64,000 nt of DNA from Bacillus cereus group sp. RP43 (GTDB lineage: Bacteria; Bacillota; Bacilli; Bacillales; Bacillaceae_G), in the NCBI RefSeq assembly GCF_040459645.1, contig NZ_JARVHQ010000002.1, positions 399,601 to 463,600 of the forward strand. Direction: 5' to 3'. Of this stretch, positions 33,938-41,415 are shown piece by piece. Every line of letters starts with the position of its first letter. Position 1 is the stretch's first letter. Position numbers and translations under genes: made by a program. The notes below the pieces were generated by a model. It did not search any database and was not told where the DNA came from. It saw nothing but the letters and a program-made list of their open reading frames with translations.

Positions 33938-33983
33938 ATGTGGTTCGTATAGGAAGCTTATTCGCTTCCTATACGAACCATAT
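33938..33983. terminator. Long perfect hairpin
   Basis: TGGTTCGTATAGGAAGC (33941-33957) pairs with GCTTCCTATACGAACCA (33964-33980) around a 6-nt loop. T/A-rich flanks would allow termination in either direction. Confidence 0.6.
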
Positions 33984-34263
33984 TTTAAACAAAACAAATA
34001 TCAAACAGGAAAGTATACCCATACCCTTTGTTTTCCAGTATGAGGTAAAGGCTAGGAAAAAATGGAGCGAGGGGCTAGCCTCTCCTAATGTCATAAAAAA
34101 ATAAAGAATGAGAGAAATTCGTCACACCTGAAAATGTCCTTCTTTAAAAAAGACCGCAGCTATTAAGCCACAGTCTATAAAATTCAAAAACAAATCGTAA
34201 ACTCAAATTTTACGAAAAATACAAAGAAACCGCACTTAAAGGCAGTTTCATATGACTTTTGCT

Positions 34264-34403
34264 GTACCATCTCACTGTTAGCAAAATAATGTCAGGCTCA
34301 TAATGCTTCCACTTAAACAAATGTTTTGTTTCCATACCGTTCAAACACCTTTGTGTAGTAGTATCCGTATGTCCAAGTTTGATAGATTTTTTGCACCAGA
34401 ACC
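34264..34403 (-). mobile_element. IS6-family end and transposase N-terminus fragment
   Basis: GGTTCTGGTGCAAAAAA (minus strand, 34403-34387) matches the IS240-type terminal inverted repeat. About 50 bp further a frame starts at 34335: METKH, then LFKWKHYEPDIILLTVRWY, the conserved N-terminus of IS6 transposases, cut off near 34264. The inverted repeat directly abuts the toxin remnant at 34404, so this IS inserted into that gene. Confidence 0.75.
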
Positions 34404-34520
34404 TTTAGAATCTAAATCATGCCACTGCGTGGACATATAAGTAAGATTTTTAATAGCTTTATCAATCGTACTATATATCTCTCTAATATTATTAAAAGCA
34501 ACTACACGATTTAATGTTAC
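34404..34520 (-). pseudogene. NheA/HblL-type enterotoxin remnant
   Basis: A 39-codon minus-strand stretch reads VTLNRVVAFNNIREIYSTID, then KAIKNLTYMSTQWHDLDSK, which I recognise as a piece of the B. cereus non-haemolytic enterotoxin/haemolysin BL family (the LTYMSTQWHDLDS block is typical of the NheA side). It is cut by an IS6 inverted repeat at 34403 and fades into non-coding sequence on the other side. Only this helix pair of the toxin remains. Confidence 0.6.
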
Positions 34521-34732
34521 TTTATAATCCGTTTTTTACTTTATTTGGATATGTACAATTACATAAAATTATGTATAATTTCGTCTGAAAAAGTCTTTTC
34601 ATGTCGATTGATGTAGATTAAACTTTAAATATAATGGTTTTATGTTTTTGCTTCACCCTCTTCATGAGAGAAATGAAGGGATGTTGTCATTTTCGTAATA
34701 GTAGTCGCTTATAAAATGTCCAACCATTTCGA

Positions 34733-34748
34733 TATGTAATATTTCATA
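34733..34748. promoter_or_regulatory. PlcR box (perfect)
   Basis: TATGTAATATTTCATA fits TATGNAN4TNCATA exactly. It is 88 bp before the 45-aa gene at 34837, about the same distance as in the phospholipase gene. Confidence 0.85.
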
Positions 34749-34836
34749 AAACATTGTTGGTTTTTTTTCCAAAATATTCAGGGGAAATAGACGAAATTCA
34801 ACAGAATAATTTATCAGACGGGGAGAAAATGATTGT

Positions 34837-34974
34837 ATGTATCCAAAATTTATTGATAAAATAGCGTTTTCGAAAGCGCATAAAGAGTTATTAATTAAAC
34901 TGTATAATAAAGAAATTTCAAGAAGCGAGTATAATCAATTGGTAGATGCTTTTTATCGTCCACAACAAAAATAA
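34837..34974 (+). CDS. PlcR-boxed small protein, 45 aa
   Basis: MYPKFIDKIAFSKAHKELLI begins the peptide; the rest is helical and charged (KLYNKEISRSEYNQLVDAF). There is no signal peptide. The second half resembles the short SHOCT-type helix pair (ELxxLYxxGxISxxEY) that oligomerises or anchors other proteins. The ribosome binding site is GGGGAG at 11 nt, longer than ideal; an overlapping ATG at 34829 gives only 11 codons. A terminator-like hairpin follows. The perfect PlcR box upstream is the best argument that the gene is expressed. Confidence 0.6.
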   Translation: MYPKFIDKIAFSKAHKELLIKLYNKEISRSEYNQLVDAFYRPQQK

Positions 34975-35000
34975 ATATGAAGTACGTGTTTATTTTTTTA
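34963..35000 (+). terminator. Terminator of the 45-aa gene
   Basis: AAAATAAATA / TGTTTATTTTTTT stem around the stop codon with a T run. Confidence 0.55.
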
Positions 35001-35034
35001 TGTCTTTTATAATAACAAAGTTCGTTTATATCAT

Positions 35035-35115
35035 TTTTGGGGCAAGCTCTTCTGCTAGGTTGATAGACATGTGGCGGTACCCCTACTTCAAAAGGTGTAC
35101 CCTTTGATACGAAAA
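35035..35115. repeat. IS-end-like sequence
   Basis: GCTAGGTTGATAGACATGTG followed by GGTACCCC resembles the inverted-repeat region at 21141-21187 (GCTTGATAGTGATGTG, GGAACCCC). Both also have a nearby CTTCAAAAGGT-type motif (35089, 20888). This is probably a decayed IS4/IS231-type end. Confidence 0.4.
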
Positions 35116-35208
35116 TAATTTACATGGAATTATCGTAATTTTGTATAAATTTTTTAAAATATAACATTTATGTATTAATGATATTCAATTCATTTTATAG
35201 GATTCACA

Positions 35209-35421
35209 ATGGTGATATTCAGTCTTTGTACAATTGGATTATTAAGTAATGTAGTGAAAATAATGAATGGCACAGCAAAAATATATAACTATGTATTATT
35301 TGTATTTATCTTACCAGCAATAATTTATTATTTATATGCTTCTTATCAAAAAGGAAAAAAACACCAGCTTAATGACAGTGTTTTTTCCTTTTTAATCTAC
35401 GGAGCAATATATTTTATTTAA
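35209..35421 (+). CDS. Small membrane protein, 70 aa
   Basis: Two hydrophobic helices (about residues 3-17 and 24-43) with a short Lys/His-rich loop (YQKGKKHQLND) and a hydrophobic end. The start has no strong ribosome binding site, so it may be the tail of a longer, decayed gene. It lies 17 bp before a second small membrane protein gene. The family is not recognised. Confidence 0.45.
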   Translation: MVIFSLCTIGLLSNVVKIMNGTAKIYNYVLFVFILPAIIYYLYASYQKGKKHQLNDSVFSFLIYGAIYFI

Positions 35422-35438
35422 ACAAAAAAGAGGATACT

Positions 35439-35708
35439 ATGATTAAAAATAATAGAATAGGCACAATTATACCGATTTTAATACCAGTTTTATTGATTTT
35501 ATCTATCGTTAATGTTGCATACAAAATTATTATCACTGAATTTTTTGGAGTCTCTATACTTTTACCTGTATTTCTTTGTCCAATTGGATTTATCCTAGCT
35601 ATTTTTTCCTATCAAGTAGATAAAAATATCGGAGCGAAAATCGGGATAATATTAAATGTGGTAGTATTTTTGATTCCTTTTATTTGGATGCTAGGAAGAA
35701 ATGCGTAG
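35439..35708 (+). CDS. Small membrane protein, 89 aa
   Basis: Three predicted membrane helices (about residues 8-28, 34-57 and 66-84) separated by very short loops, with AGAGGATAC before the ATG. It resembles the many small integral-membrane proteins that act as bacteriocin-immunity or DUF-type proteins in Bacillus. No specific family is recognised. It is followed by a terminator. Confidence 0.6.
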   Translation: MIKNNRIGTIIPILIPVLLILSIVNVAYKIIITEFFGVSILLPVFLCPIGFILAIFSYQVDKNIGAKIGIILNVVVFLIPFIWMLGRNA

Positions 35709-35760
35709 TTGACATTTAATCTGGACATCTCTCCTGTATCACTAAATCTATGAACATATA

Positions 35761-35800
35761 AAAAAGGAGGAGAATTTTTATAATCCTCTTCCTTTTTTAT
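35761..35800 (+). terminator. Terminator of the small membrane protein pair
   Basis: AAAAAGGAGGA / TCCTCTTCCTTTTTT imperfect stem with T run. Confidence 0.55.
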
Positions 35801-35895
35801 TTACGAGAAATTTCGTGCTCATTAGCTGTTTAGTACTTCGAAAAATGCTGTAGAATTTTTCTCTATCATTATAACAGTATAAAAGTTGGTTCTAA

Positions 35896-35911
35896 GATGC
35901 AATATTGCATA
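35896..35911. promoter_or_regulatory. PlcR-like box (one mismatch)
   Basis: GATGCAATATTGCATA differs from TATGNAN4TNCATA only at the first base and is otherwise a perfect palindrome. It stands 91 bp before the 26-aa peptide gene, the same distance as the perfect boxes of the region. Confidence 0.6.
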
Positions 35912-36002
35912 TAGGAGTGTATTGATATCAACATAATGGCTTACCACCATGAAAACATAAAGCTGCATCACATCTTAACACATAAGTAGAGGAGGAAATA
36001 AC

Positions 36003-36083
36003 ATGGAAATGGAAATCGCAATTTTGAAATTTGTACGTGGAGTTCTACCATTCGTAGCAGAACTTTTAAAAGCAGTAATGTAA
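36003..36083 (+). CDS. 26-aa amphipathic peptide, PSM-like
   Basis: A 26-codon gene with an excellent AGAGGAGG site 7 nt before the ATG. The peptide starts MEMEIAILKFVRGVLP and ends in FVAELLKAVM. On a helical wheel its Leu/Ile/Val/Phe residues group on one side and Glu, Lys and Arg on the other, as in phenol-soluble modulins and delta-haemolysin of staphylococci. There is no leader peptide, also as in those toxins. A PlcR-like box lies upstream and a strong terminator downstream, so it is a self-contained transcription unit. I do not know a described B. cereus peptide with this sequence. It could be a membrane-lytic or surfactant peptide. Confidence 0.7.
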   Translation: MEMEIAILKFVRGVLPFVAELLKAVM

Positions 36084-36118
36084 GTTCATTATTACGCAAT
36101 TATTAGGAATAACTTTTC

Positions 36119-36168
36119 ATACAAATGATCTGTATATCAAAGATGAATTGATGTGCAGATCATTTGTG
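36119..36168. other. Inverted repeat after the peptide gene
   Basis: ACAAATGATCTG / CAGATCATTTGT, 12-bp arms around a 24-nt loop. It may stabilise the short mRNA or assist termination. Confidence 0.5.
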
Positions 36169-36187
36169 TGAGCAACCTTTAAACAAG

Positions 36188-36224
36188 AAAAAGAATTCCA
36201 GAATCTTAAGGAATTCTTTTTTTA
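36188..36224 (+). terminator. Terminator of the peptide gene
   Basis: AAAAAGAATTCC / GGAATTCTTTTTTT stem with T run. Confidence 0.8.
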
Positions 36225-36456
36225 TGTGTAATTATAAATTTAACATTTTTTACAAATGATCTTAATTTTATCATTTTAGCCAAGAAGACTCCTTCCTCAA
36301 GGAACGCTTAGTGAGTAGGTGGGAGATGAATTGGCTTCGGACAAGGGATGGCAGGAAGCCATCTTAATTGTTCGACATACATAAACTGTTACTTTACTAC
36401 CTATCGAATGTACGTTTGTTGTACAATAGAAACATACCGAAATGGAGGTGAAATGA

Positions 36457-37578
36457 ATGATGATTAATAAAGCATATAAATTTCGTATCTATCCAAATAA
36501 AGCACAAGCAACCCTAATCAATAAAACGATTGGCTGTTCTCGTTTTATATTCAATCATTTCCTATCTCTATGGGATAGTGCATACAAAGAAACAGGGAAA
36601 GGTTTGACATATGGTACATGCTCTGCGAAACTCCCTGCCATGAAGAAAGAATTTGTTTGGCTAAAAGAAGTGGATAGTATCGCGATTCAGTCATCTGTTC
36701 GCAACCTTGCGGATGCTTATACACGCCTTTTCAAAAAACAAAACAATGCCCCGCGTTTCAAATCTAAGAAGAACAACGTACAATCTTATACCACAAAACA
36801 AACAAATGAAAACATTGCCGTTGTAGGAAACAAAATGAAATTGCCAAAACTAGGTCTTGTTCGATTTGCCAAAAGTCGTGAAGTAATTGGACGTATTTTA
36901 AATGCTACAGTTAGACGGAACCCTTCTGGCAGATACTTTGTGTCATTGTTAGTTGAAACAGAAGTGCAAGAACTTCCGAAAACAAACTCTTACATTGGAA
37001 TGGATGTGGGACTAAAAGATTTCGCCATTTTGTCAGATGGAACTACCTATAAAAATCCGAAGTTTTTTCGATCATTAGAAGAGAAGTTGGCAAAAGCACA
37101 GCGTGTTCTTTCTAGAAGAATGAAAGGATCTTCTCGCTGGAATAAACAACGAGTAAAAGTAGCTAGAATTCATGAATACATGACGAATGCTAGAAAAGAT
37201 TACTTGGACAAAATCTCGACTGAAATCATCAAAAGCCACGATGTTATCGGTATAGAGGATTTGCAAGTATCGAATATGTTAAAGAATCATAAGTTAGCAA
37301 AAGCAATTAGTGAGGTATCATGGTCTCAGTTTCGAACTATGTTGGAATATAAGGCAAAATGGTACGGCAAACAAATCATTGTCGTATCGAAAACATTTGC
37401 TTCAAGCCAATTATGTTCTTGTTGTGGATATCAAAACAAAGACGTTAAAAATCTAAACCTACGTAAATGGGACTGCCCTTCTTGTCGTACACACCATGAT
37501 AGGGATATTAACGCAAGTATCAATCTAAAGAATGAAGCGATAAGGCTTCTAACCGCAAGGACTGTGGAGATAGCCTAA
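36457..37578 (+). CDS. tnpB: TnpB RNA-guided nuclease, copy 2
   Basis: A 373-residue protein differing from copy 1 at only about nine positions (for example A for I at residue 15 and R for L in CPSCRTHHD). It has the same RuvC motifs ([21 protein letters not shown]) and zinc ribbon, all intact. The start follows GGAGGTG. The predicted guide is the sequence after 37653, beginning TGACATAAATTATTG. The insertion lies in non-coding DNA downstream of the 26-aa peptide unit and just before an orphan PlcR box. Such orphan TnpBs favour retention of their element by cutting empty sites. Confidence 0.93.
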   Translation: MMINKAYKFRIYPNKAQATLINKTIGCSRFIFNHFLSLWDSAYKETGKGLTYGTCSAKLPAMKKEFVWLKEVDSIAIQSSVRNLADAYTRLFKKQNNAPRFKSKKNNVQSYTTKQTNENIAVVGNKMKLPKLGLVRFAKSREVIGRILNATVRRNPSGRYFVSLLVETEVQELPKTNSYIGMDVGLKDFAILSDGTTYKNPKFFRSLEEKLAKAQRVLSRRMKGSSRWNKQRVKVARIHEYMTNARKDYLDKISTEIIKSHDVIGIEDLQVSNMLKNHKLAKAISEVSWSQFRTMLEYKAKWYGKQIIVVSKTFASSQLCSCCGYQNKDVKNLNLRKWDCPSCRTHHDRDINASINLKNEAIRLLTARTVEIA

Positions 37579-37653
37579 TAAATTAGAGTTCGATAGAACT
37601 CTTTACTTAGGAATCCCCCTCTTCTAAACGAGGTGAAAGTGGGGGTAGTTCAA
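37553..37653 (+). ncRNA. Probable omega RNA of TnpB copy 2
   Basis: Corresponds to the conserved 3' segment of copy 1. The terminal hairpin arms CCCCCTCTTCT / AGGTGAAAGTGGGGG are here even better paired because of one compensating base difference. Confidence 0.5.
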
Positions 37654-37690
37654 TGACATAAATTATTGTAGTTTAAAGATTAACCCTCCT

Positions 37691-37706
37691 TATGCAATAT
37701 TACATA
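37691..37706. promoter_or_regulatory. Orphan PlcR box (perfect)
   Basis: TATGCAATATTACATA is identical to the box of the phospholipase gene. No convincing coding sequence follows within 150 bp on the plus strand; a terminator at 37807-37847 ends the would-be transcript. On the other side lies the TnpB insertion. Confidence 0.8.
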
Positions 37707-37806
37707 TAAAAATCTTTATTAGGTCTGTTATAATTTTAAGAGTAAATTATTCATCCATTAATTTACTCTATCCATATCTATAGTTATGGAAACCCTAATT
37801 ACATAT

Positions 37807-37847
37807 AAAAAGAGAGAAGAACATTGGTGAGTTCTTCTCTCTTTTTA
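37807..37847 (+). terminator. Strong terminator downstream of orphan PlcR box
   Basis: AAAAAGAGAGAAGAAC / GTTCTTCTCTCTTTTT, a 16-bp perfect stem with an 8-nt loop. Confidence 0.85.
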
Positions 37848-38059
37848 TTTACTAAAGATTACTATTCAAAGTGCTTATTGCAATTGCTTTAAGCTGAATT
37901 TTAAATTATAAATTCTGATTTTCATACTTCTTCACGAGTCGATAAAAAGAAAAGAGTATCTGCTCCTTCAAAAATAAGTTATAAAAGAGTTTTGTTTTCC
38001 TGTAACACATTATCTATCCTGCTATTCGCAATCAGTACGCTCCCGTACTGATTAAAGTT

Positions 38060-39166
38060 TCACTTTATAACCTGTTTGCAATATTTACACGTACCACGCC
38101 TCCGATAATAGTAAGCAATCGTAGCACCAAACAGAGCCACTCCCCAAATTGGCCATAATAACTCTGGACCTTCCAATGCCCATCCCCTAAGATCTAGACC
38201 CCCTTTATTAATAAACCCCCGGATGTACATCAAACCTGCTGAAGTAATCATAATGGAAACCAGTGAAGCAGGAATAATCGCTAATGAAAGAGGTACACGC
38301 CTGCCAGCAATAAATGGAAACCAACGTGGAAAAATTTCTCCCCAAGGCTGAATAAGACCCAGCGTAAGAATCGCCCCTCCGAGCGCTACGGTAGCCAAAG
38401 ACGCGCCCATTAACCAAATTCCGGGTGAATCACGTTCAAAGGAATCAAGTAATTCTTTGGTAGTTCCCAGTGGAATGCCTAGCGCCCAACACCATCTTGT
38501 TATGGAATAACAGATAGGAATTATAATGGCAATGCAAGTGCACCATTTCCCCCAAGATGCTGCTGAGGATTGTGATGCCCATTTAGAGGGATTACTATTT
38601 CGGCCACAATAAGGACAAGCATCTCGCGTTTGACGTTGATAGACTAAAGCAGTCGCACTCCATAGAAATGCGCCTAACATACTAATATATTGATTTACAA
38701 TCGTCCAGTACATCATCTGTTCAAAAAACTTCACTCCATGTGGAAAATCAAATGGCGCTCCAATCAAAAAAATAAATCCATATGCTGTTGACGCCAAGAC
38801 ACGGTAGTCAATAACTGCAAATAATAGAATTGCTACTAACATATACACAAACATAAGTAATACTATTCGTAAAAGTCCCTTGCCCCAGCCACAAATCATC
38901 ATGACAGCTACAATGACTCCCATTAATCCAAATCCAACCATTATAGGTGCACCAGTTTCAGGCCTCAGACCAGCTAGCATTGAGTATTCAGATTGTGGAT
39001 CTCCGATTCCAAATGGAAAACCATTTCCTTCCAAGGTCCAATACTGACCTAATATCAAATACATCAACGACCAAACAACCGCCGTATATCCAATCCATTT
39101 GGGCCAAAATGATAACCATCTAAAAGTATGAATTCCGGTTTCGCTTTTTTTCTCAGTATTTGACAT
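38060..39166 (-). CDS. Multi-pass membrane protein with two zinc-finger-like motifs
   Basis: A 368-residue protein with about nine hydrophobic helices. A CPYCGRNSNP motif lies near residue 185 in a cytoplasmic loop, and the C-terminus is CKYCKQVIK. The paired CxxC motifs suggest metal-binding knuckles on the inner face. RBS-like AAAAGGAG lies 14 nt before the ATG. I do not recognise a functional family. A shrunken paralogue, with the same C-terminal helix and CKYC motif, lies just upstream at 39205. The gene looks intact. Confidence 0.7.
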   Translation of the reverse strand: MSNTEKKSETGIHTFRWLSFWPKWIGYTAVVWSLMYLILGQYWTLEGNGFPFGIGDPQSEYSMLAGLRPETGAPIMVGFGLMGVIVAVMMICGWGKGLLRIVLLMFVYMLVAILLFAVIDYRVLASTAYGFIFLIGAPFDFPHGVKFFEQMMYWTIVNQYISMLGAFLWSATALVYQRQTRDACPYCGRNSNPSKWASQSSAASWGKWCTCIAIIIPICYSITRWCWALGIPLGTTKELLDSFERDSPGIWLMGASLATVALGGAILTLGLIQPWGEIFPRWFPFIAGRRVPLSLAIIPASLVSIMITSAGLMYIRGFINKGGLDLRGWALEGPELLWPIWGVALFGATIAYYYRRRGTCKYCKQVIK

Positions 39167-39204
39167 CGCGAATGAACAACTCCTTTTATTAAAAAGTAAT
39201 AATG

Positions 39205-39408
39205 CTAAAACCTTCTACAATATTTACACTGTCCTCGCCTTTTTTGATAGTAAGCGATAGTCGCTAGCCCAAATGCAATTCCCCATGGAAGCCAAAATAG
39301 TGAAGCCCCTAATTCTCCCCATTTTTGGATAAGTGTCAATGTCAGAATGGCACCGCATATAGGTAATTCACTGATACCAATTTGATAGCAAAAAATCCCG
39401 CTTTTCAT
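39205..39408 (-). pseudogene. Internally deleted paralogue of the preceding membrane protein
   Basis: The 67-codon frame contains ICGAILTLTLIQKWGELG, matching AILTLGLIQPWGE of the protein at 38060, followed directly by WLPWGIAFGLATIAYYQKRR and QCKYCRRF, matching its C-terminal helix. About 80 residues between these blocks and the whole N-terminal half are missing. It is a tandem duplicate that has decayed. Confidence 0.65.
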
Positions 39409-39546
39409 TCCTATCTTTCAATGCACCTTGTGAATAGTGATCATTTGGCCGTCGTATATGATTTAATTAAAAAAACCATATTCTCCAACTCCCCAGTGTA
39501 TATTGATGAATAAATTCATATTATGATAAGAAAGTTAATTTGAAAC

Positions 39547-39584
39547 GGACCTCCAGAACTGTTTATAAACAGTTCTGGAGGTCC
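39547..39584. repeat. 38-bp perfect palindrome
   Basis: GGACCTCCAGAACTGTTTA joined directly to its reverse complement, with no loop. It could extrude as a cruciform or act as a bidirectional terminator between minus-strand genes; no clear T run follows. Confidence 0.7.
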
Positions 39585-39644
39585 ATTTAGAAAAGAAATT
39601 CCATAATCACAGTTGTAAGGTAACAAACTGGAAATATTGAGCAA

Positions 39645-39680
39645 CAAAAATACCAATTCCGCATAATGGAATTGGTAAAA
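39645..39680 (-). terminator. Terminator of the third two-component operon
   Basis: TACCAATTCC / GGAATTGGTA stem with a 7-nt loop; T run on the minus strand. It follows the DM13 gene by about 80 bp. Confidence 0.75.
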
Positions 39681-39761
39681 AAATCTTCTAATCTATATTA
39701 ATTACTTTCTTTCTCTATAGAATTATACTTGTGTTACACAAACTCACTATTATGTTCATAT

Positions 39762-40259
39762 TTATTTTTTAAAATAAACCGCACCAAAATTTTCATTAAA
39801 TCTCTTACACCAAATAGAAACTGAACCATATACACTTACATCTACCCCTTCAGGAATTTCGTAGTTTTGGTCTCCTTTATTTCCCTTTAATTTTCCCAAT
39901 TCAATATACTGATAGTTTTTCACGTCTTCATTATTTTTCAAACGATTCGTAGGAACTAATACAACTCGCACATCCGGCCCATTAGATGTTGCAAAATTAG
40001 AAAGTCTTAAAACACGTTTTCCATCTGCTAATTGATGAATTTTTGCCGTTCCAGTTGTTTCATGGACACCGTTTTGAAACTGTCCTTCACTTATTACTCG
40101 ATCACTTTGTTGCTTTGCTTCAGTTGATTGTACCTCTGTTTGTGGCAATGCTTCATTCACGAGCTTATCAATAAATAATTTCTCTGGCCTGAACAATGAC
40201 CATAAAATCCCCAATACTATTATCAAACAACCTATAAACCATACATATTTTCTTTCCAT
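39762..40259 (-). CDS. DM13-domain membrane-anchored protein
   Basis: A 165-residue protein. The ATG at 40259 (AGGAGG 11 nt upstream) gives an N-terminal membrane anchor (YVWFIGCLIIVLGILWSLF, about residues 5-23), then a linker and a DM13 domain (about 60-165). Typical features are GQFQNGVHETTGTAKI, LRLSNFATSNGPDVRVVL and SIWCKRFNENFGAVYF, with the conserved lone Cys. The DM13 domain has been proposed to take part in electron transfer or redox reactions outside the cell. The gene is 76 bp downstream of the kinase of a two-component pair and is probably its effector and part of the same operon. Confidence 0.85.
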   Translation of the reverse strand: MERKYVWFIGCLIIVLGILWSLFRPEKLFIDKLVNEALPQTEVQSTEAKQQSDRVISEGQFQNGVHETTGTAKIHQLADGKRVLRLSNFATSNGPDVRVVLVPTNRLKNNEDVKNYQYIELGKLKGNKGDQNYEIPEGVDVSVYGSVSIWCKRFNENFGAVYFKK

Positions 40260-40335
40260 AAAGTAAAAAACCTCCTGTAACATACTGTGTAGTAGTATGT
40301 TAACAAGAAGGTCTTTCATTTTTCTAACGTAAATG

Positions 40336-41415
40336 TTACAAAAGTCTTTCAGCCGTCTTATTTTTTTCTGATGTGATGGGAAGAGTAAACCAAAATTCAC
40401 TTCCCTGCTTACCATCTGCGCGATTCCTCACACCAATTTCCCCTTTATGCATTTCAATCAATGATTTTGCGATAGCTAATCCAAGACCGGATCCTCCAGA
40501 TTGCGAACTTCTTGATCTATCTGTTCTAAAAAAACGTTCAAATACGCGTAATTGATCATTTGGAGAAATTCCCATCCCTTCATCTCGCAAAGTGAATTGG
40601 ACCTGCTGAGTTTGTTTATTTTCCTCTACAGTCAATTCAATTGTTCCAGATACAGGAGAATATCGAATTGCATTATGTAATAAATTACCTATGACCCTTT
40701 CTATTTTACAAGGCATAATCAAAAGTCGAGGTAATGTATCTGGAACATCCAATTGCACATGGATTTGTTTGTCTCCTAATAAAACAGAATGTGACTCTAA
40801 TACATCTAATAGGACTTTATCTAAATGTGTGAAACTTGGGTGAAAATCTACTTGCTCAAACTCTAACTTTGAAAGATCAAATAAGTCGTTAATTAATCCA
40901 CTTAACCTTTCTATTTCTTTTAATATCGTCGCTAAGTATTGCTTTCTCATTTCAGGATCTTCAATCAGGTTATCTTGTAATGCTTCTATCATCAATTGCA
41001 TGCTAGCCATAGGAGTTCGTAAGTCGTGTGAGATATTGGTAATTAGCTCCTTACGGGATTTTTCCTGTTCCTCTAATTTAGTAAACCCTTCTTCTAATTT
41101 TTTTGCCATCTGTTGAAAGGCAGTTGCTAATTCTTTAAACTCCCGTGGTTCTTGCCCAATTATATACATCGTTTCAAAGTGTCTATCACTAAATTGTTTC
41201 GTCAATTTTATTAAATTTTGTATAGATCTCATGATAGGACGTGTCATTAACCAATAAATAAACGTTGAAATAATGAATGCCACAAATGCGATTACTGTTA
41301 ATAACCGCGTTTGTTCCGGTTCAAGTAACATTTTCGTCTCACTATACCATATAGCAATTACCATAATACTGGTACTTAATAAATTCATGAGTAACAATTG
41401 AATACGTAACCTCAC
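40336..41415 (-). CDS. Sensor histidine kinase (third system)
   Basis: A 359-residue kinase. TM1 is near residues 8-25 and TM2 near 37-58, with an external loop of only about 12 residues. HAMP follows (about 60-115), then HisKA with active His in ITNISHDLRTPMASM, then HATPase_c with N-box (LLHNAIRYSP) and G-box (GGSGLGLAIAKSL). The short loop suggests membrane- or partner-sensed input. The start overlaps the regulator stop (ATGA). The DM13 gene follows in the same direction. Confidence 0.9.
   Translation of the reverse strand: MRLRIQLLLMNLLSTSIMVIAIWYSETKMLLEPEQTRLLTVIAFVAFIISTFIYWLMTRPIMRSIQNLIKLTKQFSDRHFETMYIIGQEPREFKELATAFQQMAKKLEEGFTKLEEQEKSRKELITNISHDLRTPMASMQLMIEALQDNLIEDPEMRKQYLATILKEIERLSGLINDLFDLSKLEFEQVDFHPSFTHLDKVLLDVLESHSVLLGDKQIHVQLDVPDTLPRLLIMPCKIERVIGNLLHNAIRYSPVSGTIELTVEENKQTQQVQFTLRDEGMGISPNDQLRVFERFFRTDRSRSSQSGGSGLGLAIAKSLIEMHKGEIGVRNRADGKQGSEFWFTLPITSEKNKTAERLL

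Larger units (their letters stand above)
36272..37653 (+). mobile_element. IS200/IS605-family (IS1341-type) element, copy 2
   Basis: Same extent as copy 1, from CATTTTAGCC to GTAGTTCAA, again directly after ATTTTAT (36265-36271). The flanks are unrelated to those of copy 1, which confirms the ends. A few per cent of bases differ. Like copy 1 it carries only tnpB. Confidence 0.85.
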
